In this document: positions 35,840 to 45,074 of the stretch, one piece after another
Layout of the letters: every line of letters starts with the position of its first letter
Position numbering within the stretch: position 1 is the stretch's first letter
NCBI RefSeq assembly: GCF_000226295.1
Contig: NC_016024.1
Coordinates: 1,347,501-1,411,500 of the forward strand
Origin: Chloracidobacterium thermophilum B
Lineage (GTDB): Bacteria; Acidobacteriota; Blastocatellia; Chloracidobacteriales; Chloracidobacteriaceae
Length of the DNA: 64,000 nucleotides
Direction of reading: 5' to 3'
The notes under the pieces: model-generated
Databases searched by the model: none
The model's input: only the letters and a program-made list of their open reading frames with translations
What the model was told of the DNA's origin: nothing
Made by a program: the position numbers and the translations under genes

Positions 35840-37000
35840 ATGTTCTCAGGACGACGTTTTCACAGGCGGATGAGCTGGCTGCTCATCACCGGATTGCTCG
35901 TGGGTTCGGTTCTGCCGATGGGTGTCCGGGCGGATGACAAGGACAAAAAGACCAATTCTCCCGTGACGCGCAAGCTCAGCGAGAAGGAAAACCCCCTGAT
36001 GATTGGCAAGCGCGACATCAACAAGGGGAGTCTGAACTTCTACTCGAAGGAAAAGGAAATGGCGATTGGCGCCCAGTTGGCCGCCGAACTGGATCGCCAG
36101 CTCAAGTTCGTCACCGACCCCGTTGTGGTTGAATACATCAATCGCCTGGGCCAGACGATTGCTTCCAACTCCGATGCCAAAGTTCCGTTTACCATCAAGG
36201 TCGTGGATTCGCCCGAAGTCAATGCCTTTGCGTTGCCGGGTGGGTATTTCTACGTGAACAAGGGGCTGATTCTGGCGGCTGACAATGAAGCCCAGGTCGC
36301 CAGCGTCATGGCGCATGAAATTGCGCACGTCGCCGCACGGCACGCCACGGAGCAGGTGTCAAAGGGGCAGTTGGCGCAGTTCGGCATGATTCCTCTGATC
36401 TTTGTGGGGGGCGTCGCGGGTGTCCTCGTGGCCAACGCAGCCAACATCCTCGTCCCGCTGACCTTTCTCAAGTTCGGGCGCAATGCCGAGTTCGAGGCGG
36501 ACATGCTCGGCGCGCAGTATGCCTGGGCGTCCGGCTATGACCCGGATGAGTTCATTGCGTTTTTTGAGAAACTCAAGGCCCAGCAGGACCCGAAGCAGAA
36601 AATTCCAACGGTGTTTTCGACGCATCCGCCCACTGAGGAACGGGCCGCCAAGATGCGCCAGTTGACGGCCGCCTTTCCCCCACGGGACGAATACATCATC
36701 AGTTCTTCGGAATTTGCGCGGGTGAAAGCCCGCCTGGGGGCAATTGCCCCGGATGCCGGGCGGCGCATCGGCCCCGGTGGCGGCAATGATCAGCCAAGCC
36801 GTCCGACGCTGCGGCGGCGGCAGCCGGATGCACCGCCGGAAGAGGATGACGAGATGAATACCCCGGCTGACCGTCCGCAGAAGTCTGAGCCGTCGAACCG
36901 TCCGACGCTCCGGCGGCGCACGGACAACAATCCCCCGCCTGACGATGGTTCACCGCTGAGTATGGCGAGTGACGGGTGGCGAGTGGTGAGTAGCGAGTAG
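35840..37000 (+). CDS. Exported M48-family zinc metalloprotease
   Basis: 386 residues. Signal peptide MSWLLITGLLVGSVLPMGVRA after a basic start; the M48 domain (about 60-280) has the zinc site AHEIAHVAARHATEQ (HExxH) and the downstream Glu in NAEFEADMLGAQYA. The HPPTEERAAKM segment and substrate strand AFALPGGYFYVNKGL also match. It belongs to the BepA/YfgC-like periplasmic group without the TPR tail; a role in outer-membrane protein quality control is a family inference. The C-terminal 80 residues are disordered and twice carry RPTLRRR. The last codons run into the heptanucleotide repeat, which has probably altered the C-terminus. ATG 35840 has GGGAG six bases upstream; ATG 35810 is an alternative. 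Confidence 0.9.
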   Translation: MFSGRRFHRRMSWLLITGLLVGSVLPMGVRADDKDKKTNSPVTRKLSEKENPLMIGKRDINKGSLNFYSKEKEMAIGAQLAAELDRQLKFVTDPVVVEYINRLGQTIASNSDAKVPFTIKVVDSPEVNAFALPGGYFYVNKGLILAADNEAQVASVMAHEIAHVAARHATEQVSKGQLAQFGMIPLIFVGGVAGVLVANAANILVPLTFLKFGRNAEFEADMLGAQYAWASGYDPDEFIAFFEKLKAQQDPKQKIPTVFSTHPPTEERAAKMRQLTAAFPPRDEYIISSSEFARVKARLGAIAPDAGRRIGPGGGNDQPSRPTLRRRQPDAPPEEDDEMNTPADRPQKSEPSNRPTLRRRTDNNPPPDDGSPLSMASDGWRVVSSE

Positions 37001-37077
37001 CGGGTGGCGAGTGGTGAGTGGCGAGTAGCGAGTGGCGAGTGGAGAGTAGCGAGTAGTGAGTGGCGAATAGCGAGTGG
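36964..37077 (+). repeat. Heptanucleotide tandem repeat, about 16 units
   Basis: Sixteen consecutive 7-bp units in perfect phase (36964-37075, plus a partial GG), consensus RGCGAGT. Examples are GGCGAGT, GGTGAGT, AGCGAGT, GGAGAGT and AGTGAGT. Most differences are purine-for-purine at position 1 or C/T at position 3. It covers the last 12 codons of the M48 protease gene and extends about 75 bp into the gap before glpK. It resembles the short tandemly repeated heptamers known from cyanobacteria and some other genomes. Confidence 0.95.
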
Positions 37078-37152
37078 AAGGGGCGGCCGGCTGGTCGCCC
37101 ATACTGGCGCCGCCGAATTTTCGGTCACTATCACTGACATCAAAACCATTCC

Positions 37153-38676
37153 ATGCCGGGCCGTTACATTCTTGCACTCGATCAGGGCACGACCAGTTCA
37201 CGTGCCATGGTGTTTGATGCCGAAGGGCGGGTGGTTGCCCTGGCCCAGCGTCCTTTTGAGCAGCTTTTTCCGCAGCCGGGCTGGGTCGAACATCGCCCGG
37301 AAGACATCTGGAACTCCCAGATTGGCGCGGCCCGTGAAGCCCTCCGCCTGGCCGGCATTACTGCACCGGAAGTGGCAGCCATTGGCGTCGCCAACCAGCG
37401 CGAAACCACGCTCGTCTGGGACCGAACCACAGGCGAGCCGCTTGGCAATGCCATTGTCTGGCAGTGCCGACGTACGGCTGCCCGCTGTGACGAACTGCGG
37501 CTGACTCCGGCAGCGCACCTGATTCAGTCCCGAACCGGCCTGCTCGTGGATGCCTATTTCTCCGCCAGCAAGGTCGAGTGGATGCTGGAACGGATACCAA
37601 CGGCGCGTGCGCGGGCTGAAGCTGGCGACCTGGCCTTTGGTACGGTGGATAGCTGGCTGGTCTGGCAGTTGACCGGGAAACAGCGGCATGTGACCGATGT
37701 CACCAACGCCAGCCGTACGATGCTGTTTGACATTCACAAGCTGGCCTGGGATGACGAACTCTGTGGGTTGTTCTCCATACCCAAAGCCATGCTGCCGACG
37801 GTTGTCCCGTCGAGCGGTGTGATCGGTGAAACCGACCCGGAACTGTTCGGCGCGCCGATTCCCATTGCCGGGGTGGCCGGCGACCAGCAGGCGGCCCTGT
37901 TTGGGCAGATGTGTTCGCACATCGGCATGGCCAAGAACACCTACGGCACAGGGTGCTTTCTGTTGCTGCACACGGGCACGAAGCCGTGTCTTTCGCAGCA
38001 GGCGCTGCTGTCAACCGTGGCGTGGCAGTTGGGAGCGTCGCCGGCAGAGTATGCGCTGGAAGGGAGCGTCTTCATTGCCGGAGCGGCTGTGCAGTGGTTG
38101 CGTGACGGGCTTCAAATCATCGGCGGCGCGGCTGAAACGGAAGCTGTGGCGCGTTCGGTGCCCGACACTGACGGGGTGATGTTTGTGCCGGCTTTTGTCG
38201 GTCTTGGTGCGCCCTACTGGGACCCGCATGCCCGTGGCATCATCACCGGACTGACCCGTGGCACGACACGGGCACATCTCGTCCGCGCGGCGCTTGAAGC
38301 CATTGCCTACCAGACCTGTGATGTCGTCGAAGCCATGCTGGCGGATGCCCGGCAGGCGCTCGGCGCCGGGTTCCGGCTGACCGAGCTGCGGGTTGACGGG
38401 GGAGCGGCGGCCAACGACTTCCTGATGCAGTTTCAGGCGGATGTTCTGGGTGTGCCGGTGATTCGTCCGACGGTGACGGAGACGACTGCCGCCGGTGCGG
38501 CCTACCTGGCCGGGCTGGGGGTTGGTTTCTGGCGGGATGTGTCGGAAGTGGCCCGGATTTGGCAGCCGGAACGCACCTTTTCCCCTGCTCTTGACACGGA
38601 CGCCCGACAGGCGGCCTATCAGGCGTGGCGGGCTGCTGTCCAACGCGCGCGTTCTTTCCCCGCGACTACCGAATAA
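37153..38676 (+). CDS. glpK: Glycerol kinase
   Basis: 507 residues, the FGGY-family length. It phosphorylates glycerol to sn-glycerol 3-phosphate. Seen: the phosphate-1 motif [34 protein letters not shown], the adenosine-side WQCRRTA, the FGGY-family SWLVWQLTG and [11 protein letters not shown], the conserved [21 protein letters not shown], and the C-terminal signature [20 protein letters not shown]. glpF, glpD and glpR are not adjacent. It begins about 75 bp after the heptamer repeat; the gap shows no clear promoter. Confidence 0.97.
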   Translation: MPGRYILALDQGTTSSRAMVFDAEGRVVALAQRPFEQLFPQPGWVEHRPEDIWNSQIGAAREALRLAGITAPEVAAIGVANQRETTLVWDRTTGEPLGNAIVWQCRRTAARCDELRLTPAAHLIQSRTGLLVDAYFSASKVEWMLERIPTARARAEAGDLAFGTVDSWLVWQLTGKQRHVTDVTNASRTMLFDIHKLAWDDELCGLFSIPKAMLPTVVPSSGVIGETDPELFGAPIPIAGVAGDQQAALFGQMCSHIGMAKNTYGTGCFLLLHTGTKPCLSQQALLSTVAWQLGASPAEYALEGSVFIAGAAVQWLRDGLQIIGGAAETEAVARSVPDTDGVMFVPAFVGLGAPYWDPHARGIITGLTRGTTRAHLVRAALEAIAYQTCDVVEAMLADARQALGAGFRLTELRVDGGAAANDFLMQFQADVLGVPVIRPTVTETTAAGAAYLAGLGVGFWRDVSEVARIWQPERTFSPALDTDARQAAYQAWRAAVQRARSFPATTE

Positions 38677-38689
38677 CCTGCCAGAGTCA

Positions 38690-39022
38690 CTAGCGATGGT
38701 CGCCGTCCCCAGCGATAACACCCCGACCGGCGCGGGAGGCAAGTTTATCCAGGTTGGCGCGGGCCACCGCTTCGAGTGAGGCTTCCAGTTCGGTACAGAT
38801 AGCGGCGACGTACCACAGCACATCGCCCACCTCATCGAGCAGCCGCTGGCGTTGTTCCGGGGAAAGGTGGCCATTCTGGTCACGGATGACCTTTTTGAGT
38901 TTGCCGGCGACTTCACCGGCCTCGCTGGCCAGACCGAGAACGGGATAAACGAGATTGTTCCCCCGGTTGGGATAGGCCGCTGTACGCCCGGCTGCCCGTT
39001 GGTATTCGTCCAGAGTCAGCAT
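38690..39022 (-). CDS. MazG-like nucleoside triphosphate pyrophosphohydrolase
   Basis: 110 residues, all-alpha NTP-PPase fold. The magnesium-binding pattern is intact: LASEAGEVAGKLKKVIRD (ExxE pair) followed by LLDEVGDVLWYVAAICTEL (ExxD pair). Single-domain members hydrolyse canonical or damaged (d)NTPs to the monophosphate. It sits just downstream of the sigma factor gene (13-bp gap, same strand), so the two may be co-transcribed. The stops of glpK and this gene face each other across 13 bp. Confidence 0.87.
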   Translation of the reverse strand: MLTLDEYQRAAGRTAAYPNRGNNLVYPVLGLASEAGEVAGKLKKVIRDQNGHLSPEQRQRLLDEVGDVLWYVAAICTELEASLEAVARANLDKLASRAGRGVIAGDGDHR

Positions 39023-39035
39023 GGATGGATGGTGA

Positions 39036-40565
39036 TCAGAGGTGGAGTGCGTCGCGCAGTTTGCGGCTGCGGCTCGGATGGCTGAGCTTGGCCAGCGCGC
39101 GCATCTCGATCTGGCGAATGCGCTCGCGGGTCAACTGGAAGCGGGCGCCGATTTCCTCCAGCGTCCACTCGCGTCCATCCGGCATCAGTCCAAACCGCAG
39201 CATGAGCACTTCCGACTCACGCGCCGAAAGACGGCTGAGGGCTTCGCGCAGGTTCTGAGCCATTTCCACCGTCATGGACGCGCGGAGTGGGTCCTGGCTG
39301 TTGTGGTCCGGGAGCAGGTCGCCGAGGGAGTGCTCGCCGTCGTCGTCAGCCGTGGGGGTTTCGAGCGAGACGGGTTCTGTCACCACATTGAGCACCTGCC
39401 GGACATCGTCCGGCGTGAGTCCGACAAGTGGCGCAATTTCTTCGGGCGTCGGGTCTTCGTCGCCATTGGTTGTCATCTGGCGCAGCACACGCCGGACACG
39501 GTTGACCCGGTCCACCATGTAGGTCGGCAGGCGGATGGTGCGTGACTGGTTGGCAATGGCCAGTTGAATCGCCTGCTTGATCCACCAGACGGCGTAGGTT
39601 GAAAACTTGATACCACGGCGCCAGTCAAACTTCTCAACGGCGCGAATCAGGCCAATATTGCCTTCCTGGATGATGTCTTCCATGGCGAGTCCGCGACCCA
39701 TGAAATCCCGCCCGATGAACACCACGAGCTTGAGATTGGACTCGATCATGCGGAGCTTGTAAGCTTCGGCCTTCTGCTTGGTTTCGGCAAAACGTTTCCA
39801 GTCGGCAATGATGCCATCCAAGGGAAGGGCGCAGTTGCATTCCAGGTCACGAATGCGTGCCCGAACGGCCTTGAGTTGGTGTTTGAGAAGACGACTGGTG
39901 GCAGCATCGAGGCTTGTATCCTTGAGGCGGTATTCGAGCCGGGCACGTTCGGCTTTGAGCGTCAGGGCCTCATCCACGACATTGCCCCACGCGAGTTCGA
40001 CCCGGCGCCGAATGGTTTTGTTGAAAGGCAGCTTGTAGAGAATCCGCCCAATTCGGATGCGCAGCCGGTGGATATCGAGGTTGCGGCTGGTGTGTTTGTA
40101 GCCCGGTTGGGCCACCATGGCCCGAATCCCGGCATGCGCGGCTTCAATGGCCGCAAATTTTTCGCACAGTGCGCGCTCCTGCCGTTCATCGAGGTCCGGT
40201 TTGAGCGGCGCTTCGCAGCGTTCGCCATCGGCTTCGTCCTCTCCCCGTGGCAGAACGAGCAGGTCGGAAAGTCGCAGCCCTTCGCTTTGCAGGTTTTTGG
40301 CCAACTGCACAACGTAGGCCGCCACCGGCAGCGCCCGCGACAGCATGCGGGCCGCACGGCGTTCGTGCCGCTCCATTTCGCGGGCCACGAACGTTTCTTC
40401 CTGCCGTGTCAGCAGAGTCGTGTGCGACAGTGATTTGAGATATACCGAAATGGTATCACTCGCCTCATCGTCCGCCGTGTCTGTGACCGAAATTTCTTCG
40501 CCTTCCATTGTGGAAAAGCCTTCCTCACCGGAATCCAGCTCGTAACGCATTGCATTGTGGCTCAT
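39036..40565 (-). CDS. Primary-type sigma-70 family RNA polymerase sigma factor
   Basis: 509 residues. Region 1.2 is DTISVYLKSLSHTTLLTRQEE; a long non-conserved helical part lies between 1.2 and 2.1 (about 90-245). Regions 2.1-2.4 are MIESNLKLVVFIGRDFMGRG, DIIQEGNIGLIRAVEKFDWRRG and FSTYAVWWIKQAIQLAIANQSRTIRLP. Regions 3 and 4 follow, with ALSRLSARESEVLMLRFGL and the 4.2 HTH RFQLTRERIRQIEMRALAKL. It lacks the acidic region 1.1 of classical RpoD. It is either the housekeeping sigma or a close (group 2) paralogue; the window cannot decide. ATG 40565 (MSHNAMRYEL) is taken, with GGAG about 12 bases upstream. Confidence 0.93.
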   Translation of the reverse strand: MSHNAMRYELDSGEEGFSTMEGEEISVTDTADDEASDTISVYLKSLSHTTLLTRQEETFVAREMERHERRAARMLSRALPVAAYVVQLAKNLQSEGLRLSDLLVLPRGEDEADGERCEAPLKPDLDERQERALCEKFAAIEAAHAGIRAMVAQPGYKHTSRNLDIHRLRIRIGRILYKLPFNKTIRRRVELAWGNVVDEALTLKAERARLEYRLKDTSLDAATSRLLKHQLKAVRARIRDLECNCALPLDGIIADWKRFAETKQKAEAYKLRMIESNLKLVVFIGRDFMGRGLAMEDIIQEGNIGLIRAVEKFDWRRGIKFSTYAVWWIKQAIQLAIANQSRTIRLPTYMVDRVNRVRRVLRQMTTNGDEDPTPEEIAPLVGLTPDDVRQVLNVVTEPVSLETPTADDDGEHSLGDLLPDHNSQDPLRASMTVEMAQNLREALSRLSARESEVLMLRFGLMPDGREWTLEEIGARFQLTRERIRQIEMRALAKLSHPSRSRKLRDALHL

Positions 40566-40770
40566 GGGTGTCGAATCTCCAAAAAGCACTGCCTGGGAAC
40601 GACGCTCCACAGGTCCAACCGGTGGTTATTCAACGGCACAGGTGTTGACCCAAGCCAGAGGCACATCGCCGATGAAGATGTTCACACCTTTCATCCCACA
40701 GGAGATGTCCGTTCAAGAGAACAAATGTTGCCAATGACGTAAAACACCAGATGCACAGGGGAAGCATCAA

Positions 40771-40788
40771 GTGTATGTCATCGTACAC
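40771..40788. promoter_or_regulatory. Imperfect dyad upstream of the sigma factor gene
   Basis: GTGTATGTCATCGTACAC: arms GTGTATG and CGTACAC match at six of seven positions across a 4-nt centre. It lies about 205 bp upstream of the sigma factor start, in the 249-bp gap between that gene and the end of the glycosyltransferase gene. It may be an operator. No -35/-10 pair stands out in the same gap. Confidence 0.3.
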
Positions 40789-40814
40789 TCAGTTCCGCGA
40801 GGTGTAAATGTGAG

Positions 40815-42032
40815 TTACCGTACGTTATCCGTATGCGCGCGATCGGTCACCTGGCGTTGACTGAGTTGTTGTTCAAGAAGTGTTGCGACTTCGGTAAAAC
40901 GGGCGTCCCAGGTTTTGTCACGCACGGCCATCTGACGCCGGTCAGCCTCGGCTGGCGTGTCGGTCGTCAAACACTCCTCAACGTGACGAATGAACTCATC
41001 AGGTGTTCGGGCAATGCGGATGACATCCGCCATTGGCTCGAACTCAGGAATGGGGACAATCACGACCGGCTTGCCGGTGGCCAGGTACTCCCGGACTTTG
41101 GTCGCGCTTGTGTACTTGACAATGTCGTGCGTGGCATCTTTGGGGACGATGCAGACATCGAAGTGCGCTGCAAAGGCCGGGAGATCGGCGTACGGCTGAG
41201 CCGGGATGAAGTGAACGTTCGGTAAGTCCTCGATGCGGAGTGGCGCCGTTTTGTTCCCGATAAAAACAAACTGCCAGTCCGGCCGATGGCGACTCACATA
41301 TTCGACAAGCGACTGATCAATCTGCCAGCGTTCAATCGCCCCAAAAAAACCCAGAATGGGCTTTCCCAGGCGTTTGACAGGTGCGAGGGGAAGGGGACAT
41401 TCCCACTGACGGAAGCGGGCGGCGGCGAAGTGCTCGAAGTCAACAGCCTGTTCAAGCAGAACGGATTTTTCGCGTCCCTGCCGGGCGTCGGCGAGCAGCT
41501 TCCACCCGTGGTAGAACACAATGTCCGCCGCTGCTATGAGTTCCTCATGAAGCTGGCGAATAAAGGCAACGTGCCCACCTGTGTCCACCGGGTTGGCATC
41601 ATATTTATCCGAAACATGATATGCAACCAGAGATTCGTTGAACTGGCCTACCATGTCGCGCGCTGTGGGAATGGCAATCCACAGGATGGGACGCTCAATA
41701 CGAAGCCAGCGCAGGAGCCATCGGATTTGACAGACCAGGAGCCAGTGGTTGATCCGCCGCCAGGCCGGGCTTGAAAAGAAAGGCGACACAATGGGGGTTA
41801 TCACCCAGATGCCTTCCGGGGTGCGGCGAAGGTACTTTGCATAGCTGCGCAGTTTGCGCCGGATTTTGGTAAACAGTTCGGGGCTGCCCAGCCCGGGCAG
41901 CCCCATCGAGATCGAGTTGACGAACACCACCTGATTGTCACGCGCAAAGCGCTTCATGAGGTGGTTGTTGGCGTGTGGGTGGTGATACCACCAGTCTTCC
42001 CCGCCGAAGCAGAGAATGGCGCGCCCTTTCAT
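40815..42032 (-). CDS. Glycosyltransferase, GT4-like (TuaH-type)
   Basis: 405 residues. The first half opens with ILCFGGEDWWYHHPHANNHLMKRFA, which resembles the N-terminal acceptor domain of TuaH-like or WcaI-like enzymes. The second half has the GT-B donor domain: KRLGKPILGFFGAIERW, DWQFVFIGNKTAPL, NVHFIPAQPYADLPAFAAHFDVCIVP and KVREYLATGKPVVIVPIPEFE, where the conserved EYLA glutamate binds the nucleotide sugar. It is likely a cytoplasmic enzyme of polysaccharide synthesis; donor and acceptor are unknown. Its ATG overlaps the TGA of the upstream FHA gene (ATGA, 4 bp), so the two genes are translationally coupled. Confidence 0.85.
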   Translation of the reverse strand: MKGRAILCFGGEDWWYHHPHANNHLMKRFARDNQVVFVNSISMGLPGLGSPELFTKIRRKLRSYAKYLRRTPEGIWVITPIVSPFFSSPAWRRINHWLLVCQIRWLLRWLRIERPILWIAIPTARDMVGQFNESLVAYHVSDKYDANPVDTGGHVAFIRQLHEELIAAADIVFYHGWKLLADARQGREKSVLLEQAVDFEHFAAARFRQWECPLPLAPVKRLGKPILGFFGAIERWQIDQSLVEYVSRHRPDWQFVFIGNKTAPLRIEDLPNVHFIPAQPYADLPAFAAHFDVCIVPKDATHDIVKYTSATKVREYLATGKPVVIVPIPEFEPMADVIRIARTPDEFIRHVEECLTTDTPAEADRRQMAVRDKTWDARFTEVATLLEQQLSQRQVTDRAHTDNVR

Positions 42033-42976
42033 CGAAACAGGAAAAGGTAAGCCAAAACTGCCACCCCGATGAGCAGCAGGAGAGCCACGGCCCCGCCGAT
42101 GGCAATAAACAGGATGAGATTCGATTTTTTGCCCGCCTCCGCTGGTGCAGAGGGCACCACCGACGGGTCAACACCCACGGGAGGCACATAGCCGGCCGGC
42201 GGAGAGTAAGGTGGGGGCGCGGCTTCAAGTGGTCGGTTCTGAGCCGCCTGGGCGACGGTTGCCGCTGACTCAAACGCTGGCACGGGCGGTGGCGATGGTG
42301 GCGGAGGAGGCAGTGCCGGCTGATTTCCACCGGGCTGTGAGCCGCCAAAAACAGTTTCCACCTCGCTTGGCGAAGGGGCGGATGCTGGCGCCGGCCGGTC
42401 ATTCGCAACCGTAGATTTGCGTGAGAGCGTGACATCGCTGCCACCGGTCGCCATTGCCGGAGTGGGGGGCAGGGTTGCCGCCTCAAAGCGGTCAACCGGG
42501 GACGGTTGGGCTTCAGGTTGGAGAATGAAGTTGAAGCGGACTTTCGGCCCCCCTACACCAAACTCAATCACATCGGCATCCTGAAGCCTGACTTCCGTCA
42601 CCCGCTGCCCGTTGCGGTACGTGCCGTTACTGCTGCCGACGTCCCGGAGCACATAGCTCCCCCCCTCGTGCAGGATTTGCGCGTGGCGTGTGGAGGCCAG
42701 TTGATCCTGAAGGGCCAGGGGAAGGGTACTGTTGGGGTCACGCCCGATTGTGGCTGGAAACGTCATCAGCCTGACGCTTTCGCCTTTGCGTAGCCCGGAG
42801 AGGAAAACGGCTTCGAGTCCGATCACCATGGGGGATTTCGTCTCCACTGGGGGGGCACTCACCAAAGTTGCCAAGCTGCCGGGCGGGCCAGACGCGGGCG
42901 GTTTGAGAGGTGTGCCGCAGGATTTGCAAAACTTGGCATCGTCACGATTTTGCGTCCCACAGTTCGGACAAATCAT
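42029..42976 (-). CDS. Zinc-ribbon/FHA-domain membrane protein
   Basis: 315 residues. An N-terminal zinc ribbon (CPNCGTQNRDDAKFCKSCG; cysteines at 3, 6, 17 and 20) precedes an FHA domain (about 55-155: ATIGRDPNSTLPL, STRHAQI, LRDVGSSNGTYRNG). A Pro-rich region follows, then a C-terminal transmembrane helix (LILFIAIGGAVALLLLIGVAVLAYLFLF). This arrangement places the FHA and zinc ribbon in the cytoplasm, tail-anchored, probably reading Ser/Thr phosphorylation. It is coupled by an ATGA overlap to a glycosyltransferase. No Ser/Thr kinase is in the window. Confidence 0.88.
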   Translation of the reverse strand: MICPNCGTQNRDDAKFCKSCGTPLKPPASGPPGSLATLVSAPPVETKSPMVIGLEAVFLSGLRKGESVRLMTFPATIGRDPNSTLPLALQDQLASTRHAQILHEGGSYVLRDVGSSNGTYRNGQRVTEVRLQDADVIEFGVGGPKVRFNFILQPEAQPSPVDRFEAATLPPTPAMATGGSDVTLSRKSTVANDRPAPASAPSPSEVETVFGGSQPGGNQPALPPPPPSPPPVPAFESAATVAQAAQNRPLEAAPPPYSPPAGYVPPVGVDPSVVPSAPAEAGKKSNLILFIAIGGAVALLLLIGVAVLAYLFLFR

Positions 42977-43017
42977 GACCTCTTCCCTCTCTTCGGTGAC
43001 GGCACCTCGTCAAAGTT

Positions 43018-44001
43018 TCAGTTTCGTTTCAGGGCTTTGACCTGTTCCGTCAGCCGCGGTACGACCTCGAACAAGTCTCCCACGATGCCGTAGTCGGCGA
43101 TTTTGAAAATCGGCGCTTCCGGGTCCTTGTTGATGGCTACGATGAACTTCGATGAAGACATCCCAGCCAGATGCTGAATGGCCCCGGAGATACCACAGGC
43201 AATATACAGGGTCGGGCTGACGGTTTTCCCAGTCTGCCCGACCTGATGGGAATGATCAACCCAGCCAGCATCCACTACGGCCCGCGAGGCTCCGGCTGCA
43301 CCGCCCAGAGCGTCGGCAAGGTCTTGAATCAGGTAGTAGTTTTCCGGCCCCTTGATGCCACGTCCCCCGGAGACCACAATGCTGGCTTCAGTCAGCTCAA
43401 TCTTACCCTTCGCGGCAGCAAGGATGTCCGTGACCTTGGCCTGCAACGCATCCACAATAGTGGCGCCGATGGACTTGACTTCCGCCGTCCGGCTGGTGTC
43501 CGGCGTGGCTGCCGGAAACACATTCGGGCGCAGGGTCGCCGCAGCCGGTGTGCGGCGAAAGCTCACGGTGGCATAGGCTTTGCCGGCATACACCGGACGA
43601 ACCACAGTGAAGACACCGTCGTTGATGTGGGTTTCCGTCACATCCGAGGCCAGGCTGACATCAAGCCGGGCTGTTACCCGTGGCATGAGGTCTTTTCCCA
43701 TGGCTGTCGCCGCCGCCAGAACGATTCCAGGCTGTGCTGTCTGGATCGCCTCGACGAGAACTTTGGCATACCCATCGGTGGAATACTTGGCCAGCGGGAC
43801 CACATCTGCGACGTAAACGGTACTTGCCCCATAGTGGGCTGCCTCAGTGGCCAGGTGCCCGATGTTGGCCCCGATGATCACAGCACTGAGGGGCTGTCCC
43901 AGTTGTGCTGCCAGGCGGTGTCCTTCCGACAGGGCTTCGTACGTCGCTTTCTTGAAGGCTCCGTCACGCTGCTCTGCAAAAACCAAAACGCCATTCGCCA
44001 T
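43018..44001 (-). CDS. etfA: Electron transfer flavoprotein alpha subunit
   Basis: 327 residues. It binds FAD and, with EtfB, moves electrons from acyl-CoA or other dehydrogenases to the quinone pool. The C-terminal FAD signature is clear: [64 protein letters not shown] and [17 protein letters not shown]. Start ATG 44001 is supported by GAGGAG eight bases upstream. It lies 129 bp downstream of etfB on the same strand. Confidence 0.96.
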   Translation of the reverse strand: [327 protein letters not shown]

Positions 44002-44130
44002 AACTCGCATCTCCTCACAAACAAAAATGCTCACAAACTTCCGATCAAGTGAGCAGGTGGGCAGGAAAAACCCCGGCGGGATCGTGGCCATTCCTGCCTG
44101 TGGTTTTCAGAAGTTCACCGTCCGGTGTGG

Positions 44131-44916
44131 TCAGATGACCTTGACCTCGTGCTGTAGGGCAGACAGTAGTTCATTGGTTTGCTGCGCCGGGTCGCCGGTG
44201 ATTTTGCGTCCAGCCTGGCGGGGGGGTGGCAGGCGCAGTGCCGTAATAACCAATCCAGCCGCTTCAGGCCCGACCTCAGCCGCAGAAAGTCCGAAGTCAG
44301 AAAAGGTCTTGCTGGCCAGCGGCTTTTTCTTGGCCTGCATAATGCTTTGCAGTTTCGGGTAACGCGGCTCGTTGAGACCTTTCTGGGCTGCGATGACGGC
44401 AGGCAGACCGGTCTCAACAACTTCGATACCACCTTCGATCTCGCGTTCGGCGCGGAGGCGGCCGTCACTGACTTCGAGCTTGGTGACAACGGTAACTTGT
44501 GGCCATCCAAGCTTTTCCGCCACAATAGCGTGCACCTGCTGGTTGTCGCCGCCAACCCCATGCTTGCCGAAGAAGACGATGTCCGGGCTGATGCTTTTGA
44601 GGGCCGCCGCCAGCGTTTTGCCCACGCACAACGGGTCGTCCGCAGCCACGCCAGCACTGGAAATGTGAATGGCCTCGTCGGCTCCGCGGGCCAGCCCCTC
44701 CCGCAGGATGTTGGGCACCTCATCGCCGCCCAGCGCCAAGGCGATAACCTGTCCGCCTTTGGCTTCCTTGAGACGAACGGCTTCTTCAAGTGCGAATTCA
44801 TCGTACGGGCTGATGATGAACTTGACATCCGCCCGGTCTATGGAGCAGCCATCGGCTGCAATCTTGATGCGCGTGTCCGTTTCCGGCACGGCCTTGATAC
44901 AGACAGCAATTTTCAC
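44131..44916 (-). CDS. etfB: Electron transfer flavoprotein beta subunit
   Basis: 261 residues, starting at GTG 44916 with GGAGG eight bases upstream; homology begins there (VKIAVCIKAVPETDTRIKI). Signatures: ISPYDEFALEEAVRLKE, IALALGGDEVPNILREGLARGADEAIHI, the AMP-binding segment DIVFFGKHGVGGDNQQVHAIVAEKLGWPQ, and LPAVIAAQKGLNEPRYPKL. It partners with EtfA. The open frame upstream of 44916 does not look coding. ETF-QO is not seen here. Confidence 0.95.
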   Translation of the reverse strand: MKIAVCIKAVPETDTRIKIAADGCSIDRADVKFIISPYDEFALEEAVRLKEAKGGQVIALALGGDEVPNILREGLARGADEAIHISSAGVAADDPLCVGKTLAAALKSISPDIVFFGKHGVGGDNQQVHAIVAEKLGWPQVTVVTKLEVSDGRLRAEREIEGGIEVVETGLPAVIAAQKGLNEPRYPKLQSIMQAKKKPLASKTFSDFGLSAAEVGPEAAGLVITALRLPPPRQAGRKITGDPAQQTNELLSALQHEVKVI

Positions 44917-45074
44917 AGGAAAGCCTCCAAGAATGATAACCGCAAGCCGGTGCTGTTCGCCAGCAGCTTGGTGGGAAAACGCACATGTAGCACGCCATTT
45001 CTTTGACTGGCAACTACCCTTGGGCACCGGGGACGACCGTGCCGACTGCCGGCCGTGGCCGTTGAGGTGTCCGG

